From Chlamydomonas sphaeroides (Eukaryota > Chlorophyta > Chlorophyceae > Chlamydomonadales > Chlamydomonadaceae), in assembly GCA_001662425.1 (NCBI GenBank), contig BDDC01000002.1, positions 237,415 through 301,414 of the forward strand: a stretch of 64,000 bases of DNA. The letters run 5' to 3'. A program made the position numbers and the translations under genes. Each line of letters opens with the position of its first letter. The stretch's first letter is position 1. Shown here piece after piece: positions 32,908 through 45,551 of this stretch. The notes under the pieces are model-generated. The model saw nothing but the letters and a program-made list of their open reading frames with translations. It made no database searches and had not been told where the DNA came from.

Positions 32908-35900
32908 TCATGACCCTCTCCGCCTCCTACTCCTCCGCCGCCAGTTGGCGCTCCACACGCTGACAAGGCGCTGCCGCAGCGATGCGACGGTGTACCTCAG
33001 GGCCAGGCCGTGGGGTGAGTGGTCCTTGTACAGAAAGGACCTGGCAGCAGGAGGGGGCACGGGGTGGGCTGTGGGGATGGCAAGGGGGAGGCAGGCCGGG
33101 CTTGGGGCTCTACCTTCCCAGCCCCTGCTGGGCCCAGCCACCCCAGCTCGCGGAAATTGCCTCCGTCGCGCTGCCATGGCCTCCTTCGACAGCTGCCCAG
33201 CAGCCCAGAGCCGGCAACCAGCAGCCCCGGCGCCCCCGCGCCCACACTCGCGCACATCCCATCCGCGCAGGCGCCTCCTCGCAGCTGCCTGCTGCCAGAC
33301 CCCGCCCTGGCGCTCACCGGTGCCAGGCGGCCAGCCCCCGCTGCAGCTGCGCCACACGCTCGGGGCCGATGGCGTCCAGCAGCGCGGGAAGGCGGTGCAG
33401 GTTGCGGCGGCTGACGCGGACCGAGAACTCGTCGTACGGCAGCACGTCCCACAGAAACTGCCGTACATGGGCAAAGTACGGATTGCGTCAGCAAGATGCG
33501 CAGGCGGATGTGCGCGAGGCTGGGCTGGTGATGTAGGCACTGGTTGCGCGCGCAGCAGGCGGTCGCGAGGGGCGGTGGCTGCTGCTGCGCGGCGCGGCGG
33601 TGCGCTGCGGGGGCCCCGCACCACGCGGCCGCACTGCCGCACTGCCGCACTGCCGCATGCGCACATGTGCACTGCCGCATGCGCAGTGACTGACCTGGTA
33701 GATATGGTCCTGCGGGGGAGGAGGCCGGGTGGGGGGGCGGGGGGCGGGGGCCGGGGGCACGTGTCGCACAGCTGCGGTCACGTGTCGCAGGGGGGCCGCG
33801 TGTGGGGGGCCGGGGGGAGGGGACGCTGGTGCCACGTGCCTCCGGCCACCCAATGGCGTCCACCCCACAACCACGGCCAGGACCGCGACCGCGACCCCCA
33901 CCCGGCACCTGCAGGAGCGGCCGACGGCAGGGATGCGGGCCACGGCCACCGCCTGCCTCAGCTGTGACCTTCCGCGGGGGAGTATGCCAACAACTATCCA
34001 CTACAGATAAGCCCGAACCACATCACGGGGGCTTCCGTACAACCGCACCTGCACGATCACGGGGATGCACCCCAGCGCCGCCGTCTGCAGGGCACCAGGA
34101 GCGCGGACAAGGCCCAGGATCCAGGATGGTGGATGTTTCACTGTGAAGCCAGCGTGGACGTCAGCGGAGGGTGACTTGGGTCCGACTGCCTTCCGCACCC
34201 CACACACCGCCGAGCCCCGTGGCCTAAAGTGCACCCAGGGCCGCGACCCAGGAGCTGCAGGCGCTCGGAAGCGGGTGCGGGTCTGACGGCGCGGAGCTTG
34301 GCGCTCCCAAACCCGCCCGCCAGGAGCGCGCCGGCCCCAAGGGCACCCCCCAGCCCGCACCGGTGGGCCCGGGGGCCCACACCTCATGAGCCCCAGGGTA
34401 TGCAGACGGCGCAGACGACACGCCCGGCGCATGCACGCCCTACGACCCACGGACCCACAGAGACCTCCGCACCTCCACCAGCCGCACGCCCCAGCCGAAG
34501 CCGCTGGGAACCAGGCAGAAGAGCGACTCGGCCATGCGCTCCTTGCCATGGCCGGAGTCTGGCGGGGAGTGGGGGTGGGGTCGCGGTGGGGCGGGGCAAG
34601 GAGCGCGCGAGGAGAGGCCATCAGGGGCACGCAGGGCAGTGCAAGGCAGCCGGCCAGTCCGGCCGCGGGTGGCCGGGCTGGCATTGCTTCCGAGACAGGA
34701 TGGTCCCCGGACCCCCTGCCTCACTGAGCACTCCCGGAACCGCGACATAGCACTCCAGGAATGCGGGATGCGGCGCTTTACGGCACTCCCAGGATCCAAT
34801 GAAACGTAGAAACCCTCACTTCAATAATCAGAACTCATGAATTAAAAACATGTTAAATTATAGTTCCATGATAGTCTATTCAGCGACTCGCATGAGCGGA
34901 AACTTGAGGAGTGTGATTGGGAAACTGGTAAGAAGAGTGCATGAAAGTGACGAAACCGGGATGGAAACATGGCAAGTACTATCGTTTGGCATGATAGCAG
35001 ATTTTGCAGGTAGCAGTTCAGGTACGTGGTGAGGCGTTGCGCTTCCGCAGCATTCGGACTCTCGATGTATGTTATGCACCAGTCGCGCAACAACAAGGGA
35101 CTCCGCGAGCGTCATTCGTTGAATACATGGAAGTATTGGTCAGGCAGCGGGCAGAGCTGGAGCAAGACTCCCTTTTTTCAGCTGGGACGACACGGCCGCA
35201 CAACCATCGGCGCGGCTGCGTTCTGCAGGTCTGCCGAGTGCGGGAACGCAGGCAGTGCGGGTCGCTGGCAGCGAGCGGAATGCAGCGCACGGGGGGGGAG
35301 GGGCGCACCGACGCACGCACCCGCTGGCCGGACGAGGAAGTCGGGCCGGCGCCACGCGGCCGACTCGCTGTCGTTTGCGTTGACCAGGTTGAACATGGCC
35401 TGCCGTACGCCCTGGCCGTACATCTGCTCCGCCCTGGTGGGAGCGGGGTCATGGGCCGCCGGCGGGTGCGCGGGCGCGTGACGGCTACTGGAGGTTGTCC
35501 TTCGGCAGCCGTTCCGGGAGGTGGGGCCCACGGCGAATGAAGGGATTATGCCGGCGCAGGCCTGGCGGAATGGCCGGCCCCGGGTCCATGGCGGCCGCGC
35601 CGGCAAGGCGCACACGACAGGGTACGGAGACGCGTACTGCGCCCGGGTCACGTACGGTACGGTGACGCCGCTTCCCCTGCGCCGGAGCCGTGCCTGGTGT
35701 TGCCGGAGAAGAAGAGCGTGTACGGCCGCGGCATGGCGGTGTTGAAGACGGGTGTCGTACCGTTGCCGTACACGTCGGCCAAGTACGGCAGCGTCCAGGG
35801 CGACAGGTACGGCACCGCCACCACGTCTTGCGCGGGCCTGCCCGGGAGGAGCGGCACGGGCCGGAGGGGCGGGAGCCGCTTCATGGCCGTGGCATGGGCT

Positions 35901-38900
35901 GCCGCCCGCCGGGGCAGGCGGTGTGGCAGCCGTAGGCCCACACACGACGCCACTGTCACCCCAGGAGCATCTCGAGAGGCGTCTCTCATGTAGGCACACC
36001 GCCTACTGCAGGCGACGGCCGGGAGCACAAAGCATGGGGACGCGGGCAGTGCCGGCGGCTGGGTCTCAGCTCATGCCTGCAGCTGGGCGGCACATCGTGG
36101 CTGCAGCACCCCACCCGACCCAGCACGAGCCGAACGTGCTCGAGTCGCGGTGCGACGCGCGCCATGACATCAGCAGCGCATCCCAAGAGTGGCACAACGC
36201 GGCAGCTCACAGAGGCCCCGGCAGCGGGTGCGGCCTCGGAGGCACAGCGCCTGCATTGCTCGGCCTCGGTGGGTCGGACAACGCCGGGGTGGGGCCCTAG
36301 GTGATGCTAGGCACCGTATCTCGCCAGCCGTCGATCAAGTCGATAGAGGTGGATCGGCAACATGTCGTCGACGTATTGACAGACGGGATTGAAGATGCGA
36401 GCGCTGCACCTCGCCTGTAGCAGGGCATCTGCTCGAAGTAGGTGTCCAGGTCCGTGTACTTGTTGAAGCCGCGGTACATGGGCTCGCGCGTGCTCTGCGG
36501 GTGCGGTGGAAGCAGGGCCGCGTCACAGCTTGTCTGGAGCCGCCCTGGGCTGTCGGGCTGTCGCGCCAGCCGTCGCATCCTAGTCGATAGAATCTATCGA
36601 GCCGAATCTTCCATGTATTGATAGTGTTGATACATGGTGCGAGGGCTGAGTCATGCATGGACCCCCGCAGCGCAGGGCCCTGGCCGGCCCCGGCCCCGGC
36701 CGCAGGAGGCCCAGGTCTCAGGGCCCGCGGCGCTCCCCGTCCTTGGCGCCCCTCCGCCCTCCGCACCCGGAGGATGGCCTCCTTGTTGGCCCGCAGCGCA
36801 TGCACCGCGTACTCCTCGTGCGTGCTCAGCGGGTGCAGCATGGGCAGCCGGGGGCACTGCCCGAAGTGCGTCATCTGGGCGGCCGCGAGCGGCAGGAGCA
36901 GGAGCAGGCGAGGTAGGGAAGGCAGCAGCGCGGCAGGGCGGCAGCGCGTGGCGGCTGGCGGTCGGTACGCCGCGGGCGCGGTACCACAGGGCGGCAGGTC
37001 TCGGTCGTAGCGATCGACGATGGAGCTGCGCTGTGCAAGGGGCAAGGAGCACACCGCAAGCGCCGCCCAGGGCACGGGGCAAGCACCTGCTCTCCAGCCC
37101 CGCGTCAGCCCCATGACCCATGGGTCGAGCCGCCCCCGCGTGAGCCCCATGACCCATGGGTCGAGCCTGTCGCCCCGTCCCTGCCAGCTCACGATGATGG
37201 GCCGCTTGAGCGCGGGCTCCAGGTGGTGGTGGTCGCAGAAGCCCCTGCGGCGGCAACCACGGCAGCGGTCCGCATGTTGCACATGGGGCTGGGGCTATCC
37301 ATGCACTACGACGCCACATGTGCGGGCAGCGTGCATGTGAAAGTGTGCATGGCCTCTAGCTAGGTCGGCATACGGCAGAACATCCATGCAAGACAACGAC
37401 ACACGTGCGTGCGTGCGTGCGTGTGGGTGTGCGTGCGTGCGTGCGTGTGCTCAGAATTAGGTAACATATAGTAAGCACGACCCACGCGGCACGCCCTGGG
37501 TTGGTGACGCGTTGGTCGTGCGTGTGGGAGTGCATGGACCCTTCACAGCGGCTGCTGCGAGGGCAGTGGCCAGGAGCCCGCACCGCGGGACGCGCAGCTG
37601 CAGCCACAGCCTCGACGCAGCGGTGGGCCATCCGCCGGTGCACCCGTCGCTCACGGCCCACGGGCCGTGGTCCCTCATAGATCGGGCAGTGCAGCCCTCG
37701 AGGCACGCATGGCACGCATGCCGGGGCTGCCTCCATGCATGAGGCGCAACCTGCTGGGGTGTGGCGCGCGTGTGAGGCCCGGCAGCGCACCTGTCGTTTA
37801 CCGCCCACAGCACGTGGTTGCGGCCGCCCAGCTCCTCCCAGAACGAGTGCCCCCCGCCGGGCAGGCCGCTGGCGGGCCCCGGCGTGCGCAGCCAGCGGAT
37901 CACGTGCCGGAACAGTCGCGTGGGCAGGCCCGTGTTGCCTGGCAGGGCGGCAGGGCGGCGGAGGGCTACGTGTGACGCAAGGAGGTGGTGTGTCGCACGG
38001 CCTGGGCATGCGGCGCCGTTGAGCTCATCCCTGTGGTACCCGTTACCACAGGGGGAGCTCTAAGTGGGCACCATTACCGGTACACAAAGCATTAAACCGT
38101 GCTGATATGCTTGATGCATCACCTCATGATCCAAGCACGACGTACGGGCGGCTCACCCGTGTGGTACACGCTCCAGGTGGGCACCACGAACAAGTTGGCC
38201 TCCCAGGGGTTCTGCGTGACCATGCCCAGGCCGCCGGCCTCGGGGCCCGCCACGCTGTCGGCCAGCAGGTCGGATAGGAAGGCCTGAGGCGCGGGTTTGC
38301 CGATTCGCTTTAGCAGACGAATAGAAGCTATCATGGCTTCACGATTACACAGTAGACTCAACGGCTAGCGGGAGCCGCCGAGCTATCAGCAAGCAGGTGG
38401 GGCAGGAAGGCCTTGGGCGATAGGAGGGTGGGGAGCGGAGGGAGGGAGGGGAGTGTGTGGTTGGCCTGGGTGTGGGGCGGCCGTGGCGGGGGCAGGGGGG
38501 CAACGCGGTTTGCGTGAAGGTTGGACAGGAGGGCGTTACGAGGCAGGGATGGAAGCCATGTTGGGCCGGACAGGAAGTATGGGGCTCATGAGATCGAGCG
38601 ACCGGGCAGCGGTGACGGCGCGGCTGGCGAGCCCTTTGCGTGCCTGCGCGCCCCGTGTCGATGAGGGCTGCGAGCCCCTTGGCGAGAGCCAGGCACCCTG
38701 ACCAGCCCCACCGCCAGCGGGACCTTGCGGGCTGCGAGGCCTGCTCCCCAGGGTTCGACGCACGACCCACGGACCCAGCCTTCCTGGGGCCCCTTGCGTT
38801 CGTGTGGTCACCCCAGGTCGGGGCCGTGGGTGCCACAACTGCCTTTCGCTCAGAGGGCCGGTGAGCTGCAAGACATGCCGCGACCGGAGCAGTCTATCAA

Positions 38901-41900
38901 CGGAACCCCCCGGCGCCACGGGTGCACCCCAGGGCCCAGGCCCCAGCCCCCACCGCCTTCCGCCCCGCCTGCCGTGCCCACCTTCTCCGCCCGGTACATG
39001 GCATCGATGTCGCCCCTGCCATTCCGCACAGGGCCCATCGCGGCAGGGGTGGCAGGGGAGTGCGCGAGTCAGTCGGGGGCAGTCGCGGGAGGCGCCGCAC
39101 CGGCGCATGCCCTGACCCACATGGGAGCTCCAACCCGTGGGTCTCTGCTAACACGCCGCCGCATTAGGGCCGCGCCCGCGCAGCTCCCTCTCGGCTCAGG
39201 GGACCCCACGCCCCTGCACCCGCAGCCCGATCCCAGGGCAGAACTTATGTAGGGCATGCAGTGGACGTGGCGCCTATCTACTCTTTGCAGGAACTGTGCT
39301 TGATGTGGGGTCTGTCTAGAACCTGGCGACTCACATGAACGCGTCCTCGTACTTCCGGTGAACGAGATTCGCAGGTGGGTCGTACACAAATATCCGCAAG
39401 CCGCCGTGGTACGGCAGCCAGCCTGGGGGGCGGCAGTGCGCAGGGGTCGTGTTGAGGGCTGGTGCAGCAGCTACGGACTCGCTGGGTGTCCAGCGCCAGC
39501 CAGCTGCAGCAGGCCATGCCGTACCACTGGCCCCGTACGCCGGGCGCCCACCTGCGCTGCTGCTGTAGTACGTGTCACGGGTGCAGGCCTGGCCCCAGCG
39601 GCCCTGCGGAGGGAGGGAGCGGTGGGCTTGTCGGACGGGTGCGTGGGTGGGCGAGTGCATGGGTGCGGCACGCGGCGGCGGTCGTACAGTACAGGAGCCT
39701 GGGGTTGGGGACCCGGCACGCCGGGCGGGTATGGCCGGTGCTGTGGGACAGATGTGGTTACCCAACAACAATCCCTCGGCAGGGGCAGCCAAATGCCCCC
39801 CGCACGACCCCGCTACTATGTCCCCCTGACAGCGATGAGCGCTGGCGCGAACGCGGTTGGCACTCACTCCCGCACCTGCCCACACACCCGCCTCTGCGGC
39901 ACGTGCACAGCTCAGACGCTCACACGTGTGGCTCGGCGGTGCGATGCGATGCGGCACTCGCCAGCCGCCGGCGCCACTTGCCGCACTGCCCTGCCCTGCC
40001 CCGCCCCCTGGCCCATGGGCCGCAGTGGGGGTCGCAGCCCGCGCTCGCCTACCGGAGCGCAGTGGCAGAAGCCCTGGTGACAGATGCCGTGGGGAGCGCC
40101 GGCCGTCGCACCACCGCTGCAGGAGCTGCGAAGTTCAAGCAGCGGGTGGGTGGGTGGGTGGGTGGGTGTTACATACTGGGTAGAGGTTGCGAGAGGAGCG
40201 AGGGGCGGGGAGGGGCAAGGCTAATGGTAACAACTCAAGTCAAGAGCCTGGTTGATATGTCGAATGCATGCAGGGGTCAGGCGGGCTCTGCACCCTAAGG
40301 GCAGGCAGCGAAGGCCGCCCCCGCCAGCTTCCCTGCCCTGCTCGCCAGCCGCATCGGGCAATGCCACCCCGTCCTCAGCTGAGCCCACAGCCGAGGAGCA
40401 ACAGCTAGCGATTCCCTCCGAAATCATTTAGCTTGCCAGGTCTGTCGACACATCGAGCCAACCGAACCTAGCTCAGCCCCATTCAGCCCTTTTCAGCCCC
40501 ATTCAGCCCCATTCAGCCCCATTCAGCCCCATTCAGCCCCACTCAGCCCATCCCAGCCCATCCCATCCCATCCCATCCCATCCCAGCCCAGCCCAGCCCA
40601 GCCCAGCCCAGCCCAGCCCAGCCCAGCCCAGCTCAGCCACGCCCAGCCACGCCCGCTTTACCTGACGTCCCAACCACCAAGCATAGTTGCCGTGTCATAT
40701 CGACCTCCAACACCCGACCCCATCCCCCGACCCACAGGTGGCATTCCGCCGCCAGCACCTCCCCGCACGTCGCTCCCTGGTAGGCGAACGAGCAGGCGCA
40801 CTCGCCCGTGGCCGCGTCCTTGTCCGCAGAGGCGCACACGCCGCGCTCGTGGCACCTGGGGCCGCCAAGCACCCAGGATGGTGTGAGGAGGGGCTGTCGG
40901 TTGCCGACAGCCATAGAAAAATTCATACAAACACATGATGTTGTACATGTGAGTTACGAAAGGTTGTATATCAGATCCTCTTGTTTGGCGTCCTTGTCAT
41001 AGGAGCAGCAGACGCCGCGCTCGCGGCGGGAGCAGGCTAAAGATGGCCGCACAGCAGCCACGAAGGGTGGGGCCCGTCGGCTGCCTGGCGGCCGCAGCGG
41101 CGAGGCGATCAACGGCCGAAAGGGTGCAGGCGCTGTTGGGGGCTGTGCCTAGATAGAACCTGCGCTAGGCGCACGCAGAGGCATACTGCACATGCACGCC
41201 GCCAGCAGGCCTAACGAGCAAGGGGCTAGCTTAGCGGGCCCGCGCTCGGTGCTAGGTGCTCGTGCCTTCGGACCTGTCCGGGCAGCGCGACAGCGGCAGC
41301 TGGAAGCGGCCATCGGGCATAATGTGCTCCGCCGGCGGCTGCGCGGCGGCCATAGCCTCGCGCCCCTGCAGCACCGGGCCGCTGAACCTGCGGCCGCGAG
41401 GGCGGTGGCAGGTAGGGTCAGGAGGAGAGTTGCCGCCGGGACTTGATGCAGAGGGTTTGCGCAACGTACCGTTGACGCACCCAAGTGCACAGCCCGCTTG
41501 CCACCATCTGTCCCACGTCCTCCCACCGCCGCACCACTTGAGTGACGGGTCTCCGAAGCCCGCTGGCGGCACCTCGCTGTTCTGCTCCTCCAGCGCCCGC
41601 CCCTCCTGCTCAAAGCACGTGACGCTCTCCGGCCACAGCGCGTCATGCAGGCACTCCTTGACGTCGCCGCCAACGCAGCTGATCTGTACACGGGGACACG
41701 CAGTACGAGCCAATGGCGCCCAATCATGGTAAGGCCCATTGGAGCAGGAGATACCCCCGGTCGATGCGCCGGCCCGACCCCCCGCATCTCATCCGCTCCC
41801 TAGGCGGTCCCGAGCGACCAGAGCCCTGGCCCCCGACCCTAGCTAGCCTGCGCAGCCCCAGCCTGGGCCAATCCACGGCCCTCCCAAGGCTGCCTGGCCC

Positions 41901-42962
41901 TGGCTGTCTGGCCCACACGGCAGGGGCGCCGGTCCGAGAAAGCCCAAAACGTGTTTCCATGTCGTCCTCTGCGCTCGCGCCAAAATTCGCCAGGCCTTGC
42001 GTACCAGCGGCCCTTCCAAGGGAATCTGGGGTCCGGCCCCTGCCTGCTGTAACGCAATCCTGCCTTGCGTCCCTCTGAGCGCCCGACCGCCGGCCCGGAG
42101 CTTGCGGCCCGCTCCTGCTCCGGACCCCTAGGCATTAATGCCCCCACGCCCACCTTTGCCAGCTGGCGATAGCAATGGCAGTTCTTCATCGTCCAGGTGC
42201 TGTGTGGGGCAGGCAGGGCGAGGCGGGGCAGTAGGGCGTACGTAGAGCAGCGAGGGAGGTGCTGGACGGCTGGCGTGGGCGCAGCGGGGAGGCCGGAGCA
42301 AGGTGCACCGCAGCTTGCTGCGGATGGGAGCCGGGCGGCGATACCTGCGGCCTGCAGCGGTAGGTGTGGTGTGGGGCCAGCTCGTCTGCTCTTGCCTTCT
42401 ACTCTCCCCGCCCCATCCCGCCGCACCCTATCATGGGCGGCGACCCGGGTGTTGTGTTGGTGTTGGTGGCGGTGGCGGTGTGGCAGGCCGGCAGCGTGCG
42501 CTGCTCGCAGGACGGCCCCTCATAGCCAAAGGGGCACTCGCACAGGCCCGTGTCGCCGTTGCCTGTAGCAAGAGGACCGGGCACGAAAGGGACATGGGCA
42601 GGGTTCACGGCAGCGCTGCTGCAACGGTCTGAGACCGCAGGCGCGCGGCCTGTTGTACCAGCGGCTGCGGACACGGTGTGCGCCGGAGACCTGAGCCGGG
42701 AGTTCCGGCGGGAGGCTGTCGTTGTGCTTCTACAACCCCCAAACTGTGTCACACCGCGCTTATCCATCCACAGCTGTGACGCACAGTTGCCATGTTTGGG
42801 GCAGTCCACGTGGCAGGCCGGGTGCAGGCCCTTGTGGGCTGTGAACGGCGACTCGGCTGCCGCGGCGATGGCTGCGGCGGCGAGCAGGAGCGCTGCCCAG
42901 GAACACATGGCGCCGGTTGTGCTTTGTGCAGCGCCGCTCTGCCGGCTGCGACTGATCGCCAT
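32908..42962 (-). CDS. Exostosin-like glycosyltransferase (GT47) with EGF-like modules
   Basis: Predicted type II or secreted Golgi glycosyltransferase. Minus-strand exons: 42962-42785, 42562-42427, 42199-42154, 41683-41538, 41387-41274, 40855 to about 40719/40736, 39422-39335, 39015-38982, 38283-38157, 37938-37791, 37244-37193, 36874-36767, 36494-36410, 35826-35652, 35433-35321, 34558-34473, 34084-34049, 33709-33695, 33457-33318 and 33040-32908. Only the 40.8 to 39.4 kb junction fails to resolve. The protein starts with a hydrophobic segment (CSWAALLLAAAAIAAAA). Cys-rich modules follow: CHVDCPKHGNCNGDTGLCEC, CVGGDVKECLHDALW and CHERGVCAS...GECACSFAYQGATC. The exostosin domain follows: LRIFVYDPP, NPWEANLFVVPTWS, RPIIMTHFGQC, DVVAVPYLSPW, SLFCLVPSGFGWGVRLVE, LGCIPVIVQ and LPYDEFSVRV. 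One exon is only 15 bases long. Confidence 0.88.
34738..35130. repeat. AT-rich island inside a GT47 intron
   Basis: Base composition drops sharply from the surrounding GC-rich DNA over about 390 bases, with runs such as ATGAATTAAAAACATGTTAA. It lies in the intron between the exons at 35321 and 34558. It looks like an insertion, but neither terminal inverted repeats nor a target-site duplication can be seen by eye. Confidence 0.45.
36584..36600. repeat. Near-perfect 17-bp palindrome
   Basis: TCGATAGAATCTATCGA is an eight-base inverted repeat around a single base. A related, partly decayed version sits about 250 bases away, with neighbouring words GCCAGCCGTCG and GTATTGA in common (36325-36385 and 36561-36630). 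A third related palindrome (GATAGACTCTATC) occurs at 44011. Confidence 0.5.
37101..37167 (+). repeat. Two tandem 36-bp units in a GT47 intron
   Basis: The block from GCCCCATGACCCATGGGTCG is repeated 36 bases apart with one mismatch. Each unit contains the palindrome GACCCATGGGTC. Confidence 0.85.
37404..37450 (+). repeat. GTGC/GTGT microsatellite
   Basis: A run of GTGCGTGC tetranucleotides interrupted once by GTGTGGGTGT, in an intron of the GT47 gene. Confidence 0.9.
40472..40655 (+). repeat. 10-bp and 5-bp minisatellite (CCCATTCAGC / CCCAG)
   Basis: About eight copies of the decamer CCCATTCAGC run from 40472 and pass into pentamers CCCAT and CCCAG up to about 40655. The array fills the intron just after the exon that ends near 40720, which helps explain why that junction is hard to read. 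Confidence 0.92.
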
Positions 42963-45551
42963 GTGGCCTCCTGTAGCCTATGCAGCAGCTCGCAGGAGCT
43001 ACATGAGGCGAGCTGCCAGTCGCTCGTCAGGCTGGCACGGGCTGTCTATGAACCGGCCGAGCCACAATCAATTTACGCATGCGTTAGCTCTTCAGTTGTT
43101 ATCGTTCTCATACGTAGCGTGTGGTATCGTTGGCACCTAGGCAAAAGTTAGTTTCGAGCAACACGACACACGCAGCATCAATCGCAACGCTCCCTCGTGA
43201 TGTGCAATAGTTCAGCGTATATGGTTTGGGGCGATGAGTGCAGCGCACTTCGGCGATGGGAAAGATAGCCGTGTGAGCCTTGTGCTTTACCGAGGCTTGG
43301 CAGTGAGCCCGTAACTGCGCAGGTATCATAAATGCTGCGCTCTTGATCGTTGCTCTTGATTGCATGTATCCGCACGAACCCCGGGTCCCACTCGCACCCA
43401 ACCCCCACCCCTACGGATTGCCCCTCTCTCACCGTTGACGTCGGAGAGTCAGGTGTATCCCCATTCATTCTTATCCCACAAAACGAACCACGCCTTCACT
43501 AAGTGCCTTTGACGATGCCTAGGTGCTCGCAGAAACTCCGCCGGCCAGAAACCCCCGAGCGAGCAGGCGCAGCTGTGATATGAAAGAGAGCTACAACCTA
43601 CAGGTTATGCGGCTGGGCAAAGCGCTAGGCAAAGCGCTGCGCCAACGGCAGGTGCGCAAGGGGCCAACTTCAGTGGGCTACGCACGAAGTCTCCCCCTGT
43701 CGTGCGTGGGTTAGCTAAACAGAAGTCACTTACCCAGCAATCTGCTCCTCCCTTAACCTTCTTCTCTAGCATCCCATGCTTCCATCCTCAGCGCCCCATC
43801 ACCTCGTCTGCGTACGCCTTCGGAACGAGACCTTAGGACTCATATCCGGAGTACGGGTCGGCAGGCGAAGCTCGTACCCTAAAACATCCTCAGAGCCATC
43901 TCAGCACGCGTCTCAGGGGAAACCGACCCCGGTGGCAAGCTCCCTGCGGCCTCCGTCAGCTCTCATACATGACATCAATTCTATCGGCACGGCGACCGAC
44001 CGTTTAACTTGATAGACTCTATCGACTGCGTCGACTTGGATACGCCTGCTGGCCCTCCGCAGCCGCTGGCCGCCCGATGCAGGTACCTGTGGCACCCGCA
44101 CGGCATGATGACCACGGACCTCCGCCAGTACAAAGCCCTTACCTACCGTACACGCAAACCGGCCTTTTACTTTAACTTTACCTTAACTTGGAAATCAACA
44201 CATGAATGCTTGGCGCATGCTCGAGCCTGTTCACACACAGCCGAGCGTCGGCCCTCGCCCTCAGCACAGATACACAGGGAGCGCTCACGGACGTCAGGGT
44301 GGAGGGTGCGCGCTGCCCGCGCGGTGCCGCACGCTAGCGCAACGCGCCCCCCGTTGACATCCAGTGGTAGATTGTGAAAGGCGACCCCCGCACGGTGGAG
44401 CCAAAGCTATGCCAGCAGACGGTGGACGCATAACCGGGCACGGCATTGTCTGCTCCGACGCCTCAACGCGCAACGCACATGCGCAAAGGTAGCACGGTGT
44501 CCGGCGCGCACGCGCTTCGGGGCCACCGGCTCCTATACCGCCACCACAGCAATATGTATCTACGTTCCTCCGGCAGCAGCCGCGAGGGCAAGAGCTTTCG
44601 GTACACTGCAACAGCGAGCCTCTGAGCGGGCACCCACTCCCTCACAGCCGGACGTCTTCACGGCCAAGTGGCGCACCCCAGGACGGCCGCGGGCCGCTAC
44701 ATGCGCACGAGGGCACGGCACAGAGTGCTGCTCGCTCGGCGTTAAATGAAACGCAATTACGCGACGGTAGCACGGTGAGCGCACGGTGTCCTGCGTCCTG
44801 ATGCTGCCCAGCCTGCACTCGCCAGGAACCACAACACACACCGGGTATTTCGGCCCTACAAAGTTGAACACACCGGGCACAGCGGCCGGATATCAACTAC
44901 CAACCCCGCGACCAACCCCGCGACATACACAAACCCCGCTCAGGACGCCATCACCGCTCAGGACGCAATTCCGCACCGAAAGCACGGTGTCATAACCACT
45001 GACCGAAACGCCGCCCTGCTTGCTCTGGGAAACATGTCAGCCAAGGGACGCGGCTCGCCGCCGGCTGCGCGCTGGGCGGGGCGGAGTCGGGAGTCACCCA
45101 GCGCCGCCGGCAGCCACGCGGCCTGACCGACACACCACAAATCCACAACAGACTCTGCGCAGTACTTTGAGCATAGCTTAGCAATGTAGCAAGTAACTAA
45201 AGCAGCTTTGACAGCTTGGCCTGGCAGTCGCGATGCGCATGATGCGCTTGGCCGGCCTGCGCCCGGTGCGCTACCTCGAGCTCCTCTCGCTACACATTAA
45301 GTTCCGCCCGCAGAAAGTCTGACAATTGCTGCGCAGCCCTATTGTTTCACTTCCTCGCTGCCGCACCTAGCAAGGTTGCGGTGATGCACAAAGATGATGC
45401 GCGGGCGGTGCTCCGCGCCACCCTCCGGCTCCCTGCATGCGGAGAGCTGGAGCCAGCGCGCTTACCACACATCACACCGCGCCATGCCTTCCACCCCTAC
45501 CTCCCCACACACGCACACACAAGTGGATAAATGAAGCACACAAACGGACCG
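42963..45551. other. Promoter of GT47 gene and 3' flank of CDKL gene
   Basis: Both flanking genes lie on the minus strand, so this spacer should carry the GT47 promoter and the CDKL 3' untranslated region. GC is lower than in genes. Short open frames at 43776-44012 and 44009-44377 show no family features. The word GCACGGTGTC recurs near 44495, 44780 and 44982. No gene is claimed. Confidence 0.4.

Noticed and set aside
35652..35700. GC donor (AG/GCACGG) in the GT47 gene as a second GC-AG intron
   Set aside because: A GT donor (AC/GTGACC) 40 or so bases downstream keeps the same phase, so the non-canonical site is not needed.
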